This document shows, in pieces, positions 45,159-54,697 of a stretch of 64,000 nt of DNA (positions are counted from its first letter, which is position 1; each line of letters begins with the position of its first letter). Both the position numbers and the translations under genes were made by a program. Below the pieces are notes generated by a model, which was not told the DNA's origin, searched no databases, and saw nothing but the letters and a program-made list of their open reading frames with translations. The DNA is from Nocardioides luteus (GTDB lineage Bacteria > Actinomycetota > Actinomycetes > Propionibacteriales > Nocardioidaceae), in contig NZ_JZDQ02000011.1 of the NCBI RefSeq assembly GCF_000960475.2, positions 99,533 to 163,532 on the forward strand, given 5' to 3'.

Positions 45159-47033
45159 TCACTCGACCGTGACCGACTTGGCGAGGTTGCGGGGCTGGTC
45201 GACGTCGTAGCCGAGCTCGGTGGCGAGCTGGCAGGCGAAGAGCTGCAGCGGCACGACCGCGACGAGGGGCTGCAGCAGCACCGGCACCTTCGGCAGCCGG
45301 ATGATCGTGTCGGAGACCGAGTCGACCGAGTCGTCGCCCTCCTCGACCAGCGCGATGGTGCGCGCACCCCGGGCGCGGACCTCCATGATCCCCGAGCGCA
45401 TCTTGTCGTGCAGGAAGTCGCGGCCGCGCGGGGGCACGATGCACCAGATCGGCAGCCCCTCCTCGACCAGCGCGATCGGGCCGTGCTTCAGCTCGCCGGC
45501 GGCGAACCCCTCGGCGTGCAGGTAGGCGAGCTCCTTGAGCTTGAGCGCACCCTCCAGGGCGACCGGATAGCCGGCGTGGCGCCCGAGGAACAGGAAGGCC
45601 CGGCGGTCGGCGTACTCACGCGCCAGGTCGTAGACCTGCGGTGCGGTCTCCAAGACCTTCGACACGGCAGCGGGCATCGCCTCGAGCTGGGTCATCACGC
45701 CGTCGATCTCGTCGCCGTACATCGTGCCCTTGACCTGCGCCAGGTAGAGCGCGAGCAGGTAGCAGGCGACCAGCTGGGTGACGTACCCCTTGGTCGAGGC
45801 GACCCCGATCTCCGGGCCGGCGTGGGTGTAGATGACCGCATCGGACTCGCGCGGGATCGTGGAGCCGTTGGTGTTGCAGATCGCCAGCACCTTGGAGCGC
45901 TGCGAACGGGCGTGCCGGATCGCCTGCAGGGTGTCGGCGGTCTCGCCGGACTGCGAGATCGCCACCACCAGGGTGGAGTTGTCGAGGATCGGGTCGCGGT
46001 AGCGGAACTCGGAGGCCAGCTCGACCTCGACCGAGATCCGGCACCAGTGCTCGATGGCGTACTTCGCGACCATGCCGGCGTAGAACGACGTCCCCGCGGC
46101 GATGATGATGATCTTGGTGACCTCGCGCAGCTCGTCGTCGTCGAGCCGCATCTCGTCGAGGTGGAGCGACCCCGAAGGCGTACGCCGCCCCAGCAGCGAG
46201 TCGGCCACCGCACGAGGCTGCTCGAGGATCTCCTTGCGCATGAACCAGTCGTGGCCGTCCTTCTCGGCGGCGGCCAGGTCCCAGTCGACGTGGAAGCGGC
46301 GGCCCTCGGCGGGGGTGCCGTCGAAGTTGGTGACGGTCGCGCCCTCGCGGGTGATCGTGACGACCTGGTCCTGGTCGAGCTCGAGCGCCTCGCGGGTGTG
46401 CTCGATGAACGCGGCGACGTCGGAGCCGAGGAAGGACTCCCCCTCGCCCAGACCGACCACGAGCGGGCTGTTGCGCCGTGCGGCGACCACCCGGGACGGG
46501 TCCTCCGCGTCGATCGCGACGAACGTGAAGGCACCTTCGAGGACCGAGCAGACCTTCTGCATCGCGATGGTCAGGTCGGCCCCGCCGACGACCTCACGCT
46601 CCAGCAGGTGGGCGGCGACCTCGGTGTCGGTCTGCGAGGCGAACTCGTGGCCGTCGGCCTCCAGCGAGGCCCGCAGCTCGGCGAAGTTCTCGATGATCCC
46701 GTTGTGCACGACCGCGACCCGGCCGGTGCGGCCGACGTGCGGGTGGGCGTTGCCGTCGGTCGGGCCGCCGTGGGTCGCCCAGCGGGTGTGGCCGATCCCG
46801 GTCGTCGACGCCGGCAGCGGCGTGTCCGCGATCGCCTTCTCCAGGTTGGCGAGCTTGCCGGCCCGCTTGTCCACGGCCAGCTTGCCCTGCTGATCGCCTC
46901 GGGCTCCGCTTCGGCCGTCCGCGATCAGCGCGATCCCCGCCGAGTCGTAGCCGCGGTACTCCAACCGCCGCAGGCCATCGATCACGACGCCCTGCGCCGA
47001 CCGGTCTCCGACGTACCCAACGATGCCGCACAT
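45159..47033 (-). CDS. glmS: Glutamine-fructose-6-phosphate aminotransferase (isomerizing)
   Basis: 624 aa. Makes glucosamine-6-phosphate, the first step towards UDP-GlcNAc. N-terminal class II amidotransferase with Cys after the initiator ([15 protein letters not shown]), [11 protein letters not shown] and [13 protein letters not shown]. Two SIS domains follow ([34 protein letters not shown]), ending [10 protein letters not shown]. Start ATG 47033; the frame runs on 24 codons upstream but Cys2 fixes the start. Divergent from coaA; no glmS ribozyme is expected or seen. Confidence 0.96.
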   Translation of the reverse strand: MCGIVGYVGDRSAQGVVIDGLRRLEYRGYDSAGIALIADGRSGARGDQQGKLAVDKRAGKLANLEKAIADTPLPASTTGIGHTRWATHGGPTDGNAHPHVGRTGRVAVVHNGIIENFAELRASLEADGHEFASQTDTEVAAHLLEREVVGGADLTIAMQKVCSVLEGAFTFVAIDAEDPSRVVAARRNSPLVVGLGEGESFLGSDVAAFIEHTREALELDQDQVVTITREGATVTNFDGTPAEGRRFHVDWDLAAAEKDGHDWFMRKEILEQPRAVADSLLGRRTPSGSLHLDEMRLDDDELREVTKIIIIAAGTSFYAGMVAKYAIEHWCRISVEVELASEFRYRDPILDNSTLVVAISQSGETADTLQAIRHARSQRSKVLAICNTNGSTIPRESDAVIYTHAGPEIGVASTKGYVTQLVACYLLALYLAQVKGTMYGDEIDGVMTQLEAMPAAVSKVLETAPQVYDLAREYADRRAFLFLGRHAGYPVALEGALKLKELAYLHAEGFAAGELKHGPIALVEEGLPIWCIVPPRGRDFLHDKMRSGIMEVRARGARTIALVEEGDDSVDSVSDTIIRLPKVPVLLQPLVAVVPLQLFACQLATELGYDVDQPRNLAKSVTVE

Positions 47034-47103
47034 GGCGGATGATCCTACGGCTCTCGTGGGCCCCATAAGGAAGCGGCGGCGGTTGTGCGTAACAATCGTT
47101 GCC

Positions 47104-48069
47104 ATGTCACACCCCGGGCCACACGGCGATGACCGCGGCTCCTCGCCCTACGTCGAGCTCGACCGAAGCGCGTGGGCCGAGCTCGCGACCGAGACCGAGA
47201 GTCCGCTGACCGAGGCAGAGATCGAGTCGCTGCGTGGCCTGGGCGACCAGATCGACCTCAAGGAGGTCGAGGAGGTCTACCTGCCGCTGAGCCGCCTGCT
47301 GAGCCTCTACGTGAGCGCCTCGGCGAAGCTCCACGACCAGCAGGAGCTCTTCCTCGGCAAGACGATGCCGGAACGTACGCCGTTCGTCATCGGTGTCGCC
47401 GGGTCGGTCGCGGTCGGCAAGTCGACCACCGCTCGTGTGCTCCAGCAGATGCTCGCCCACTGGCCCGAGCACCCCAACGTCGCCCTGGTCACCACCGACG
47501 GGTTCCTCTACCCCAACGCCGAGCTCGAGCGTCGTGGGCTGATGGAGCGCAAGGGCTTCCCGGAGTCGTACGACCGCAAGGCTCTGCTCCGCTTCCTCGT
47601 CGACCTCAAGTCGGGTGAGGACGAGGTGCGCGCGCCGATCTACTCACACCTGACCTACGACGTCACCGACCAGACCGTGCTCGTCAAGAAGCCCGACATC
47701 GTCATCCTCGAGGGCCTCAACGTCCTGCAGCCCTCCCGGGTCCGCGCCGACGGCACCATCTCGCTGGCCCTCTCGGACTTCTTCGACTTCTCCGTCTACG
47801 TCGATGCCGGGTCGCGCGACATCAAGCAGTGGTACGTCGACCGCTTCCTCCGGCTGCGCGAGACCGCCTTCCGCGACCCGTCGTCCTACTTCACGAAATA
47901 TGCGGCCCTGTCGCACGACGAGGCCGTCACCCGCGCCACCGAGATCTGGAACGAGATCAACGGCCCCAACCTCCGCGAGAACGTCCTCCCCACCCGCTCC
48001 CGCGCCACCCTGGTCCTGCGCAAGGACAGCGACCACTCGGTCCGCTACGTACGCCTGCGCAAGATCTGA
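47104..48069 (+). CDS. coaA: Pantothenate kinase, type I
   Basis: 321 aa. Phosphorylates pantothenate, first step to Co[17 protein letters not shown] at the N-terminus, P-loop [40 protein letters not shown] then [10 protein letters not shown], and [20 protein letters not shown] are the type I signature. ATG 47104 gives [16 protein letters not shown]; the longer frame crosses the divergent glmS start. Convergent with glmM, with a perfect palindrome between. Confidence 0.96.
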   Translation: MSHPGPHGDDRGSSPYVELDRSAWAELATETESPLTEAEIESLRGLGDQIDLKEVEEVYLPLSRLLSLYVSASAKLHDQQELFLGKTMPERTPFVIGVAGSVAVGKSTTARVLQQMLAHWPEHPNVALVTTDGFLYPNAELERRGLMERKGFPESYDRKALLRFLVDLKSGEDEVRAPIYSHLTYDVTDQTVLVKKPDIVILEGLNVLQPSRVRADGTISLALSDFFDFSVYVDAGSRDIKQWYVDRFLRLRETAFRDPSSYFTKYAALSHDEAVTRATEIWNEINGPNLRENVLPTRSRATLVLRKDSDHSVRYVRLRKI

Positions 48070-48070
48070 C

Positions 48071-48135
48071 GCCGAGTCGGCTCATCCTGACCGAAAACCT
48101 CGCCGAGTCGGCTCGTCATGACGAGCCGACTCGGC
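48071..48135. terminator. Perfect 34-bp palindrome between coaA and glmM
   Basis: 48102-48135 is a perfect palindrome with 17-bp arms starting GCCGAGTCGGCTCGTCA. A partial extra copy, GCCGAGTCGGCTCATC, precedes it at 48071. The GCCGAGTCGGC word is shared with the repeats at 29.8 and 33.0 kb. It lies between convergent stops. Confidence 0.75.
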
Positions 48136-48155
48136 AACGGGTGTGATCGGAGGGG

Positions 48156-49511
48156 TCAGAGTGACAGACGCTCTCGCACGACCTCGGCGAGCCGCTCGGC
48201 ACACGCCTCGGCCTCGTGATGGGTGGGGGCCTCGACCATGACGCGTACGAGGTTCTCGGTGCCGGAGGGACGCAGCAGGATGCGCCCGGAGCCGGCGAGG
48301 GCCTTCTCCTCGACGGCGACGGCCTCGAGGAGCCCGTCGTCGGTCTTGCAGCGGGCCTTGTCGACGCCCTTGACGTTGAGCAGGACCTGCGGGAGGCGGG
48401 TGACGACGGAGGCGAGGTCGGCGAGCGTACGCCCGGTGTCGGTCATCCGCTGCAGGACGTGCAGGGCGGTGAGGATGCCGTCGCCGGTGGTGGCGTGCTC
48501 GCTCATGATGATGTGGCCGGACTGCTCGCCGCCGATGGCGTAGCCGCCGCGGCGCATCTCCTCGAGCACGTAGCGGTCGCCCACGGCGGTCTGCTTCACG
48601 TGGACGCCCGCGGCGTCCATCGCCTTCACGAAGCCGAGGTTGCTCATCACCGTGACGACCACGGTGTCGTCCGGGAGCCGGCCGGCGTCGTGGAGCCCGA
48701 GGGCGAGGATGGCGATGAGCTGGTCGCCGTCGACCAGGTTGCCCTGGGCGTCGACGGCCAGGCAGCGGTCGGCGTCGCCGTCCCAGGCGAAGCCGACGTC
48801 GGCACCGTGCTCGACGACGGCCTTCTGGAGCATCTCGGGGTGGGTCGAGCCAACGCCGTCGTTGATCGAGAGGCCGTCGTTGATGTCGTTGATCGCGATC
48901 ACCTTCGCGCCGGCCTGGTCCAGGGCGAGCGGACCGGCGGCCGCGGCGGCGCCGTTGGCGCAGTCGACGACGACGGTCAGCCCGTCGAGACGCCGCTCGA
49001 GCGTGGAGATCAGGTGGGCTGCGTACGTCTCCACGGGGTTCTCGTGGGACGAGATCCGGCCCACCGACGCGCCGGTCGGGCGGTCCCAGGGCTCGTCGAG
49101 GTGTGCCTCGATCCGGTCCTCGAGCACGTCGTCGAGCTTGTGCCCGCCGCGCTGGAGGAACTTGATGCCGTTGTCGGGCATCGGGTTGTGGGAGGCCGAG
49201 ATGACCACGCCGAGGTCGGCCTGGAGAGCCGCGGTGAGGTAGGCGACCCCGGGCGTCGGCAGCACGCCCACATCGATCACGTCGCAGCCGGCCGAGGCGA
49301 GACCACCGGCGACCGTGGCCTGCAGGAACTGTCCGGAGACGCGCGAGTCGTTGCCGACGACCGCCAGCGGCTTGCGTCCGCTCCCGGAGTTCCGCAGCTC
49401 CTCGGTCAGGACAAGTGCCGCGGATGTCGCCAGGTTCTGGGCGAGCGAGGCGGTGAGGATGTCGCCGTTCGCGAGACCGCGAACTCCGTCAGTGCCGAAA
49501 AGGCGTGCCAC
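48156..49511 (-). CDS. glmM: Phosphoglucosamine mutase
   Basis: 451 aa. Converts glucosamine-6-phosphate to glucosamine-1-phosphate. RLFGTDGVRGLANGDILT at the N-terminus, the phosphoserine loop VVISASHNPMPDNGIKF, metal-binding FAWDGDADRCLAVD, GGEQSGHII and the C-terminal LLRPSGTENLVRVMVEA are all intact. Downstream of rpsI by 104 bases, with a terminator between them, in the common actinomycete order rplM-rpsI-glmM. Confidence 0.97.
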   Translation of the reverse strand: MARLFGTDGVRGLANGDILTASLAQNLATSAALVLTEELRNSGSGRKPLAVVGNDSRVSGQFLQATVAGGLASAGCDVIDVGVLPTPGVAYLTAALQADLGVVISASHNPMPDNGIKFLQRGGHKLDDVLEDRIEAHLDEPWDRPTGASVGRISSHENPVETYAAHLISTLERRLDGLTVVVDCANGAAAAAGPLALDQAGAKVIAINDINDGLSINDGVGSTHPEMLQKAVVEHGADVGFAWDGDADRCLAVDAQGNLVDGDQLIAILALGLHDAGRLPDDTVVVTVMSNLGFVKAMDAAGVHVKQTAVGDRYVLEEMRRGGYAIGGEQSGHIIMSEHATTGDGILTALHVLQRMTDTGRTLADLASVVTRLPQVLLNVKGVDKARCKTDDGLLEAVAVEEKALAGSGRILLRPSGTENLVRVMVEAPTHHEAEACAERLAEVVRERLSL

Positions 49512-49560
49512 GTCCGTGTGACCTTCTTTCGTACGTCGGCCCCCGCCCGAAAAGTGAGTC

Positions 49561-49588
49561 GGGGTGCCTCGGCGAGCCGAGGCACCCC
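49561..49588 (-). terminator. Hairpin downstream of rpsI
   Basis: GGGGTGCCTCGGC (49561-49573), two bases, GCCGAGGCACCCC (49576-49588): perfect 13-bp arms, 27 bases after the rpsI stop on the minus strand and before glmM. In minus-strand sense it is followed by GACTCACTTTTC, only weakly T-rich. Confidence 0.85.
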
Positions 49589-49615
49589 AACAATGCTAGG
49601 CGATCGCGAGGGCGA

Positions 49616-50116
49616 TCAGCGCTTGCTGAACTGCGAGGCCTTGCGGGCCTTCTTGAGACCGGCCTTCTTCCGCTCCACCACGCGGGCGTCGCGGGTGAGC
49701 AGACCGGCCTTCTTCAGGGTCGGGCGGTTGGCCTCGACGTCGACGTCGTTCAGCGCACGGGCCACGCCGAGACGCAGCGCGCCGGCCTGGCCGGCGATGC
49801 CGCCGCCGTCGATGCGGGCGATCACGTCGAAGCGACCCTCGAGCTGCAGCGCGGCGAACGGCTCGTTCGCGATCTGCTGGTGCAGCTTGTTGGGGAAGTA
49901 GTCCTCGATGGTGCGACCGTTGATGGTCCACGCGCCGGTGCCCGGAACGATCCGGACGCGGGCGACGGACTCCTTGCGGCGGCCGGTGGCGGCGGCCGGG
50001 GCGATGGTCGCCGGGCGCTCGGGGGTGTCGGCGGACGGGGCGCTCTCGGAGGTGTACGCGAGGCCCTGCTCGTCGGTCTCGAAGGTCTCCTCGACCTCTA
50101 CGTTGTTCTCAGTCAT
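49616..50116 (-). CDS. rpsI: 30S ribosomal protein S9
   Basis: 166 aa. Conserved core [59 protein letters not shown] and the C-terminal [12 protein letters not shown] that reaches the P-site. It has the acidic N-terminal extension typical of actinomycete S9. I prefer ATG 50116 ([10 protein letters not shown]), with AGGA seven bases upstream; a GTG at 50134 that overlaps the rplM stop (GTGA) has no good ribosome-binding site. Confidence 0.96.
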   Translation of the reverse strand: MTENNVEVEETFETDEQGLAYTSESAPSADTPERPATIAPAAATGRRKESVARVRIVPGTGAWTINGRTIEDYFPNKLHQQIANEPFAALQLEGRFDVIARIDGGGIAGQAGALRLGVARALNDVDVEANRPTLKKAGLLTRDARVVERKKAGLKKARKASQFSKR

Positions 50117-50130
50117 GTCCTGGTCCTGGC

Positions 50131-50574
50131 TCACTGGGCGATCTGCTTGATCTCGAACGGAACGGCCTGCTGCGCGGCGTGCGGGTGCTCAGGGCCGGAG
50201 TAGACCTTCAGCTTCTTGAGCATCTGACGGCCGAGCTTGTTCTTCGGCAGCATGCCCCACACGGCCTTCTCGATCGCCTTGCGAGCGTCCTTGTCCAGGA
50301 CCTCACCGATCGGGGTGGCCGTCAGGCCGCCCGGGTAGCCCGAGTGACGGTAAGCCAGCTTGGTGGTCTTCTTGTTGCCGGAGAGGGAGACCTTCTCGGC
50401 GTTGATGACGATGACGAAGTCGCCGGTGTCCGCGTTGGGCGCGAAGATCGCCTTGTGCTTGCCGCGGAGGAGCTCGGCGACCTGGACAGCGAGGCGGCCG
50501 AGACGGACGTCGGTCGCGTCGATCACGAGCCAGGCGCGCTCGATGTCGCCCGGCTTGGGAGCGTAAGTACGCAC
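50131..50574 (-). CDS. rplM: 50S ribosomal protein L13
   Basis: 147 aa, GTG start. [60 protein letters not shown] and [19 protein letters not shown] are standard L13. First gene of the rplM-rpsI operon. The 234-bp upstream region to 50808 holds no ORF I believe and presumably contains the promoter and leader; I see no clear leader structure. Confidence 0.97.
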   Translation of the reverse strand: MRTYAPKPGDIERAWLVIDATDVRLGRLAVQVAELLRGKHKAIFAPNADTGDFVIVINAEKVSLSGNKKTTKLAYRHSGYPGGLTATPIGEVLDKDARKAIEKAVWGMLPKNKLGRQMLKKLKVYSGPEHPHAAQQAVPFEIKQIAQ

Positions 50575-50808
50575 GTGTGCCTTCTTAGTTCGTAGTGCCC
50601 GCCCAGCGGATGCAGGAGGCGGGATGTTGCTGCGTGGCTTCTGACGAACACGGCCCGGCTTGCCCTGTCGGCTGGAATCCCAGCGACAGTCATCCGGATC
50701 TGCGCCCCTGACCGTGCGACAGTTCTCATCGAACCAGGGATCAGGACGCGGCAGGAGTCACGACCGAACAAGGTTACGAGCCCCCGCGTGGCGGAGACAA
50801 ATCAAGAC

Positions 50809-50841
50809 GTACGCCGCCGGTCGGGGAGCCTGGCGGCGTAC
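50809..50841. terminator. Hairpin downstream of the proline-rich membrane protein gene
   Basis: GTACGCCGCC (50809-50818) and GGCGGCGTAC (50832-50841), perfect 10-bp arms extended by AAGA/TCTT beyond a short gap, 17 bases past the stop of the minus-strand gene. Confidence 0.6.
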
Positions 50842-50857
50842 GCGATCTTGGGGTGGG

Positions 50858-51322
50858 TCAGCTCGACTGGCCCTCGGAGGAGGAGCCGTCGGGCCGCACC
50901 TGCTGCTGGTCGAAGCCGCCGGGCCCACCGCCGCCCTGGCCGAAGTCGGGCAGCTGACCACCCTCGGGCAGCTGCCCGTAGGGCATCGGACCGCCGCCAC
51001 GCCGGCCCAGCTCCCGCTGGCCCTGGTCGTCGCCGCCGCCCACGACGACGGCGGCGACTCCCGTGGCCACACCACCACCGAGGACGAGGCCGGCCGCCGC
51101 GGCGACCGCGACGCTCTTCCATCCGAAGATCCGCTCCGAGAGCTTCTTCCTCGGTGCCTTCGGGGCCACCGGAGCGGCGGTCGGCGGACCGAAGGCGGGC
51201 GGCGCGTAGGCCACCGGCGCGGGCTGTGCGGCAGGTTGCTCGGCGGGCTGCTCGGCGGCGGGCTGCTCGGCCGTCGGCTGCACCGGCTCGGGAGCCTCGT
51301 CGCCCGTACTCTTCTCGCTCAT
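50858..51322 (-). CDS. Proline/alanine-rich single-pass membrane protein, hypothetical
   Basis: 154 aa without a recognisable family. The N-terminal 55 residues are Pro/Ala/Gln/Glu-rich with repeats (TAEQPAAEQPAEQPAAQPAP). KAPRKKLSERIFGWK precedes one membrane helix VAVAAAAGLVLGGGVATGVA, and the C-terminal 55 residues are Gly/Gln-rich (GGGPMPYGQLPEGGQLPDFG). Predicted cytosolic low-complexity N-terminus and an outside tail. Start ATG 51322. Followed by a hairpin. Confidence 0.7.
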   Translation of the reverse strand: MSEKSTGDEAPEPVQPTAEQPAAEQPAEQPAAQPAPVAYAPPAFGPPTAAPVAPKAPRKKLSERIFGWKSVAVAAAAGLVLGGGVATGVAAVVVGGGDDQGQRELGRRGGGPMPYGQLPEGGQLPDFGQGGGGPGGFDQQQVRPDGSSSEGQSS

Positions 51323-51387
51323 GTTTCCAGCGTCCGCCGAGTTCCTGTGACGAGGCTGTGCCGGACCTTTGACTTCGATGACAAAGC

Positions 51388-51429
51388 ACGACGTACGCCG
51401 CGGGAACGTGTCCCGGTGACGTACGTCGT
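51388..51429. terminator. Hairpin downstream of the small membrane protein gene
   Basis: ACGACGTACG (51388-51397) and CGTACGTCGT (51420-51429), with GGGA/TCCC pairing further inside. It lies 19 bases after the 51448 gene stop and 66 bases before the start of the next minus-strand gene. Confidence 0.55.
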
Positions 51430-51447
51430 CCTCTTGTTTTCCGTCTG

Positions 51448-51708
51448 CTACTGGTCGGCGCCGACCTCACCCTCGGGAGCGAAGGCGTCGTCGTCGAGCT
51501 GGGCCGGGTCCGGGCCGTCGCGCGGCGCGGGAGGCTGCCCGGTCGTCGGCTTCTTCGCCGGGGCCTCGTCGCCGCCGAGGACGAGGGCTCCGACGGCGCC
51601 GCCCACGAGGAGGGCCAGCACCAGGGCGACGACCACGACGATCAGCACCTTCCGGCTGACCACCCGCGCCTCCGCCGGTGCATCGGCCGACTTCTCGATC
51701 GTGGTCAT
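51448..51708 (-). CDS. Small single-pass membrane protein, hypothetical
   Basis: 86 aa: a short basic cytosolic start (EKSADAPAEARVVSRK), one strong helix VLIVVVVALVLALLVGGAVG, and an acidic, Pro-rich outside tail. No family is recognised. ATG 51708 overlaps the stop of the secreted-protein gene upstream (ATGA), so the two are translated together. It might anchor or accompany that protein. Confidence 0.7.
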   Translation of the reverse strand: MTTIEKSADAPAEARVVSRKVLIVVVVALVLALLVGGAVGALVLGGDEAPAKKPTTGQPPAPRDGPDPAQLDDDAFAPEGEVGADQ

Positions 51709-53114
51709 GCGAGCACCCGGTACTCGATGGCGACCGAGTACTTCCACACGTCGTAGCGCGAGCTCGACTGCAGACCGGAGACCCACCAGATCGAGGGACA
51801 ATACTGCGTCGACCGACGGTCGGCGATCAGCGCGTTCGGCGTGGAGACCGACGCCATCGTCTTCCACTGCACGGAGTTGCCGAACTGGTGGCGCTGCGTG
51901 AGCGTCCAGTCACCGGAGGTCTGCGGCTTGTAGACGTGGGTCACGAGATAGACGTTCTTGGTGTAGCCCTTCGGCCGCCCGCCGTAGTGCTTCATCGTGA
52001 GGTTGCGGTAGTTGCCGTCGAACGACCGCGGCAGGCACGCGACGCTGTCGGTGATCACCCGTGACTTGGCGGTGTCGCCGCCCTGGCACTTGACGTTCGA
52101 GCGGTAACCGCGCGAGCCCGCCCAGTCGCTGCGCGCGGGCGCCTTGAGGGTCGAGCAGGAGCCGACGTACTTGTCCGCCAGCGCGCCCCCGGCGGTGAGC
52201 TTGCGGTAGAAGGTCTTCCAGATCAGCTTCTTCGAGGAGACCGTCACGTTGACCGCCTTGGCCACCGAGTTGCCAGCCGCGTCGGTGACGATGGCCTTGA
52301 GCGTGTAGGTGCCGGCGGGCACCTGGACACCCGCTGCGTCGAGCCCACTCCAGGTGACCTCCTTCTCCCACTCCACCCCTGCGCGCCCGCTCCATTCGAG
52401 CTGTCCGGACGCGATCGTGCGCAGAAGGGTTCCGTTGGACCGGAGGACCTGCAGGCGGTAACGCGGGTCCGTCGCGGTGTTGTACGACGTCTCGTCCACT
52501 CCGTAGATGCGGACCGTCGTTCGGTCTCGATACCCGTCACGGGCCGGGTAGAACGTACTGAGGCTGTTAGCCAGGGTGAAAGCCGGCGCAGTCCCGTCCA
52601 GCGTGAGGCCCGTCGCCCCGGAGCGACCCGTGGCGCCGTCCGACGGCCGGGTGACGTACGTTCTGATGTAGTACCAGCCATCAGCGGCTTGCGGCACCGG
52701 CAAGGCCACAGAGGCGACCCCAGCGGCGTCGAGCGTCGCCGGCACGGGCGCCGAAGGAGCTCCAAGTGACACCCCGTGGGGGTCCTCCAGCTGCCAGGCG
52801 ATCTCGACGGACGAGTCAGCGCCACCTACAACCGTGACGCTGGCGGGAACCAGCTCGCCCGGACGTGCCGCCCGGCCGAGCGTGAATGTGGCGGACACGT
52901 CGAGAGACGGTGCAGGTTCGGGTGTCTGGGTCGCGGTCGGCGTCGGGTCGGCGGTGGCGGTCGGGTCGGCAGTGGCCGTCGGGTCCGTCGTCGGATCGGC
53001 AGTGGCCGTCGGCGTCGGGTCCGTGGTGGGCGACGGCGTCTCCGTCGCGAAGGCCGGCACCGCCGGCACGATCAGGGCGACGGCAGCAGCCGCCACCAGT
53101 GCGCGGACGCGCAT
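51705..53114 (-). CDS. Secreted protein with PT-repeat linker and FlgD-like Ig domain
   Basis: 469 aa. Signal peptide MRVRALVAAAAVALIVPAVP then AFA. Residues about 25-70 are a Thr/Pro/Asp repeat (TADPTTDPTATADPTATADP) typical of wall-spanning linkers. Next come a beta-rich region (75-180) and a FlgD-Ig-like domain (LDAAGVQVPAGTYTLKAIVT then DAAGNSV). The C-terminal 180 residues hold Cys pairs and many aromatic residues. AGGAA precedes ATG 53114. Overlaps the small membrane protein gene. Function unknown; probably a surface protein. Confidence 0.78.
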   Translation of the reverse strand: MRVRALVAAAAVALIVPAVPAFATETPSPTTDPTPTATADPTTDPTATADPTATADPTPTATQTPEPAPSLDVSATFTLGRAARPGELVPASVTVVGGADSSVEIAWQLEDPHGVSLGAPSAPVPATLDAAGVASVALPVPQAADGWYYIRTYVTRPSDGATGRSGATGLTLDGTAPAFTLANSLSTFYPARDGYRDRTTVRIYGVDETSYNTATDPRYRLQVLRSNGTLLRTIASGQLEWSGRAGVEWEKEVTWSGLDAAGVQVPAGTYTLKAIVTDAAGNSVAKAVNVTVSSKKLIWKTFYRKLTAGGALADKYVGSCSTLKAPARSDWAGSRGYRSNVKCQGGDTAKSRVITDSVACLPRSFDGNYRNLTMKHYGGRPKGYTKNVYLVTHVYKPQTSGDWTLTQRHQFGNSVQWKTMASVSTPNALIADRRSTQYCPSIWWVSGLQSSSRYDVWKYSVAIEYRVLA

Positions 53115-53302
53115 CTGTGGTTCCTCCGAGTCTCTTGCCCGAGATGGTGGTGAGGTCGTCGCTTCGCTGCCGAGAACGCGAGGCGGGCCGAGATGGCTGA
53201 CGGAATCTATACCCCCCGGGCCACACGCCCTCGGCACCGGTGTTCACCGCCCGCGCCTGCCGTGGCGACAACGATGGGACATCTGGCGTAGCCTGATCGT
53301 AG

Positions 53303-53338
53303 GATTGTCTGACAATCAGATGATCTTGGCTCAGATCA
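53303..53338. promoter_or_regulatory. Two adjacent palindromes upstream of rocD
   Basis: GATTGTC-T-GACAATC (53303-53317) is a perfect 15-bp palindrome of the kind bound by GntR/FadR-type regulators. Four bases on, TGATCT-N6-AGATCA (53321-53338) is a second perfect repeat. They lie 32-67 bp before the rocD ATG. The binding proteins are not in the window. Confidence 0.5.
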
Positions 53339-53369
53339 CCGAGAACACCCCACGAGATGGAGGAGTGCG

Positions 53370-54608
53370 ATGACCCTGCTCAACGAAGCTCAGGACACCG
53401 TTGCGACCAGCCTGACCCCCGCCGCCTTCGCTGCAGCCGAGGCGCACTCCGCGCACAACTACCACCCGCTCGAGGTGGTGATCAGCCACGCCGAGGGCGC
53501 CTGGGTGACCGACGTCGACGGTCGCCGCTGCCTCGACATGCTGGCCGGTTACAGCGCACTGAACTTCGGTCACGGCCACCCCGCACTGCTGTCCGCCGCC
53601 CGTGAGCAGCTCGACAAGGTCACCCTGACCTCGCGCGCGTTCGTCCACGACCAGTTCGCCGAGTTCACCGCCCGCCTGGCCGCGATGTGCGGCAAGGACA
53701 TGGTGCTGCCGATGAACACCGGCGCCGAGGCCGTCGAGACCGCCATCAAGGTCGCCCGCAAGTGGGGCTACGACGTCAAGGGCGTGCCCGCCGACCGGGC
53801 CGAGATCATCGTGATGGGCGGCAACTTCCACGGCCGCACCACCACGATCGTCGGCTTCTCCGACGACGCCGACGCGCGCGACGGCTTCGGCCCGTTCGCC
53901 CCCGGCTTCGTGATGGTCCCGTACGCCGACCTGGCCGCCATCGAGGCAGCCATCACTCCCCACACGGTGGCCGTGCTGGTCGAGCCGATCCAGGGCGAGT
54001 CCGGCGTCGTCATCCCCGGCGACGACTTCCTCATCGGGCTGCGCGACCTCTGCACCCGCGAGAACGTGCTCTTCGCCGCCGACGAGATCCAGGCCGGCCT
54101 CGGCCGCACCGGCTACACCTTCGCCTGCGACCACGCCGGCGTGAAGCCGGACATGTACATCCTCGGCAAGGCGCTCGGCGGCGGCATCGTCCCGGTCTCG
54201 GCAGTCGTCGCCGACCGCAACGTGCTCGGCGTCATCGGCCCCGGCCAGCACGGCTCCACCTTCGGCGGCAACCCGCTCGCCTGCGCCGTCGGCACCGCCG
54301 TCATCGACCTGCTCGAGACCGGCGAGTTCCAGGCCCGCGCCGAGGCCCTCGGCCAGGTCCTGCGCGACCGGCTGATGGCCATGGTCGGCAAGGGCATCGT
54401 CGGCTTCCGCTCCCGTGGCCTGTGGGCCGGCGTCGACATCGACCCGGCCGTCGGCACCGGTCGCGAGATCTGCGAGCGCCTCCTCGCCCGCGGCGTGCTC
54501 GCCAAGGACACCCACGGCTCCACCATCCGCCTCGCGCCGCCCCTGGTGATCGCCGAGGACGACCTCCACTGGGCCCTGGACCAGCTCGAGGCGGCTGTCT
54601 CCGAGTAG
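53370..54608 (+). CDS. rocD: Ornithine-oxo-acid transaminase
   Basis: 412-aa class III PLP aminotransferase: LEVVISHAEGAWVTDVDGRR, the OAT-typical YSALNFGHGHPALLSA, LPMNTGAEAVETAIKVARKW, FHGRTTTIVGFS, VLFAADEIQAGLGRTGYTFA and YILGKALGGGIVPVSAV with the PLP lysine. Converts ornithine and 2-oxoglutarate to glutamate semialdehyde. GGAGG precedes the ATG. Upstream palindromes suggest induction by an amino acid or its product. No arginase or ddaH is adjacent. Confidence 0.93.
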   Translation: MTLLNEAQDTVATSLTPAAFAAAEAHSAHNYHPLEVVISHAEGAWVTDVDGRRCLDMLAGYSALNFGHGHPALLSAAREQLDKVTLTSRAFVHDQFAEFTARLAAMCGKDMVLPMNTGAEAVETAIKVARKWGYDVKGVPADRAEIIVMGGNFHGRTTTIVGFSDDADARDGFGPFAPGFVMVPYADLAAIEAAITPHTVAVLVEPIQGESGVVIPGDDFLIGLRDLCTRENVLFAADEIQAGLGRTGYTFACDHAGVKPDMYILGKALGGGIVPVSAVVADRNVLGVIGPGQHGSTFGGNPLACAVGTAVIDLLETGEFQARAEALGQVLRDRLMAMVGKGIVGFRSRGLWAGVDIDPAVGTGREICERLLARGVLAKDTHGSTIRLAPPLVIAEDDLHWALDQLEAAVSE

Positions 54609-54622
54609 GTCCCGACCGCGCT

Positions 54623-54691
54623 GTAACACGTCGTTCGACGTACTGGTCGCCCTGTGAGAGCGACCGGAGAGTACGTCGAACGACGTGTTAC
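54623..54691. terminator. 22-bp perfect hairpin after rocD (TAACACGTCGTTCG family)
   Basis: Arms 54623-54644 and 54670-54691 begin GTAACACGTCGTTCGACG and are exactly complementary. An inner GGTCGC/GCGACC stem continues the structure. It lies between the convergent rocD and NIT-domain genes. The outer arm word recurs at 56380-56448. Confidence 0.75.
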
Positions 54692-54697
54692 CTGTCT

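Noticed and set aside
45145..45445. glmS ribozyme
   Set aside because: Ribozyme control of glmS is a Bacillota feature and lies upstream of the gene; nothing similar is seen in the 70-bp coaA/glmS spacer.
50575..50808. L13 leader (autoregulatory RNA) or small ORFs upstream of rplM
   Set aside because: I could not draw a convincing conserved structure, and short frames here lack start-site support.
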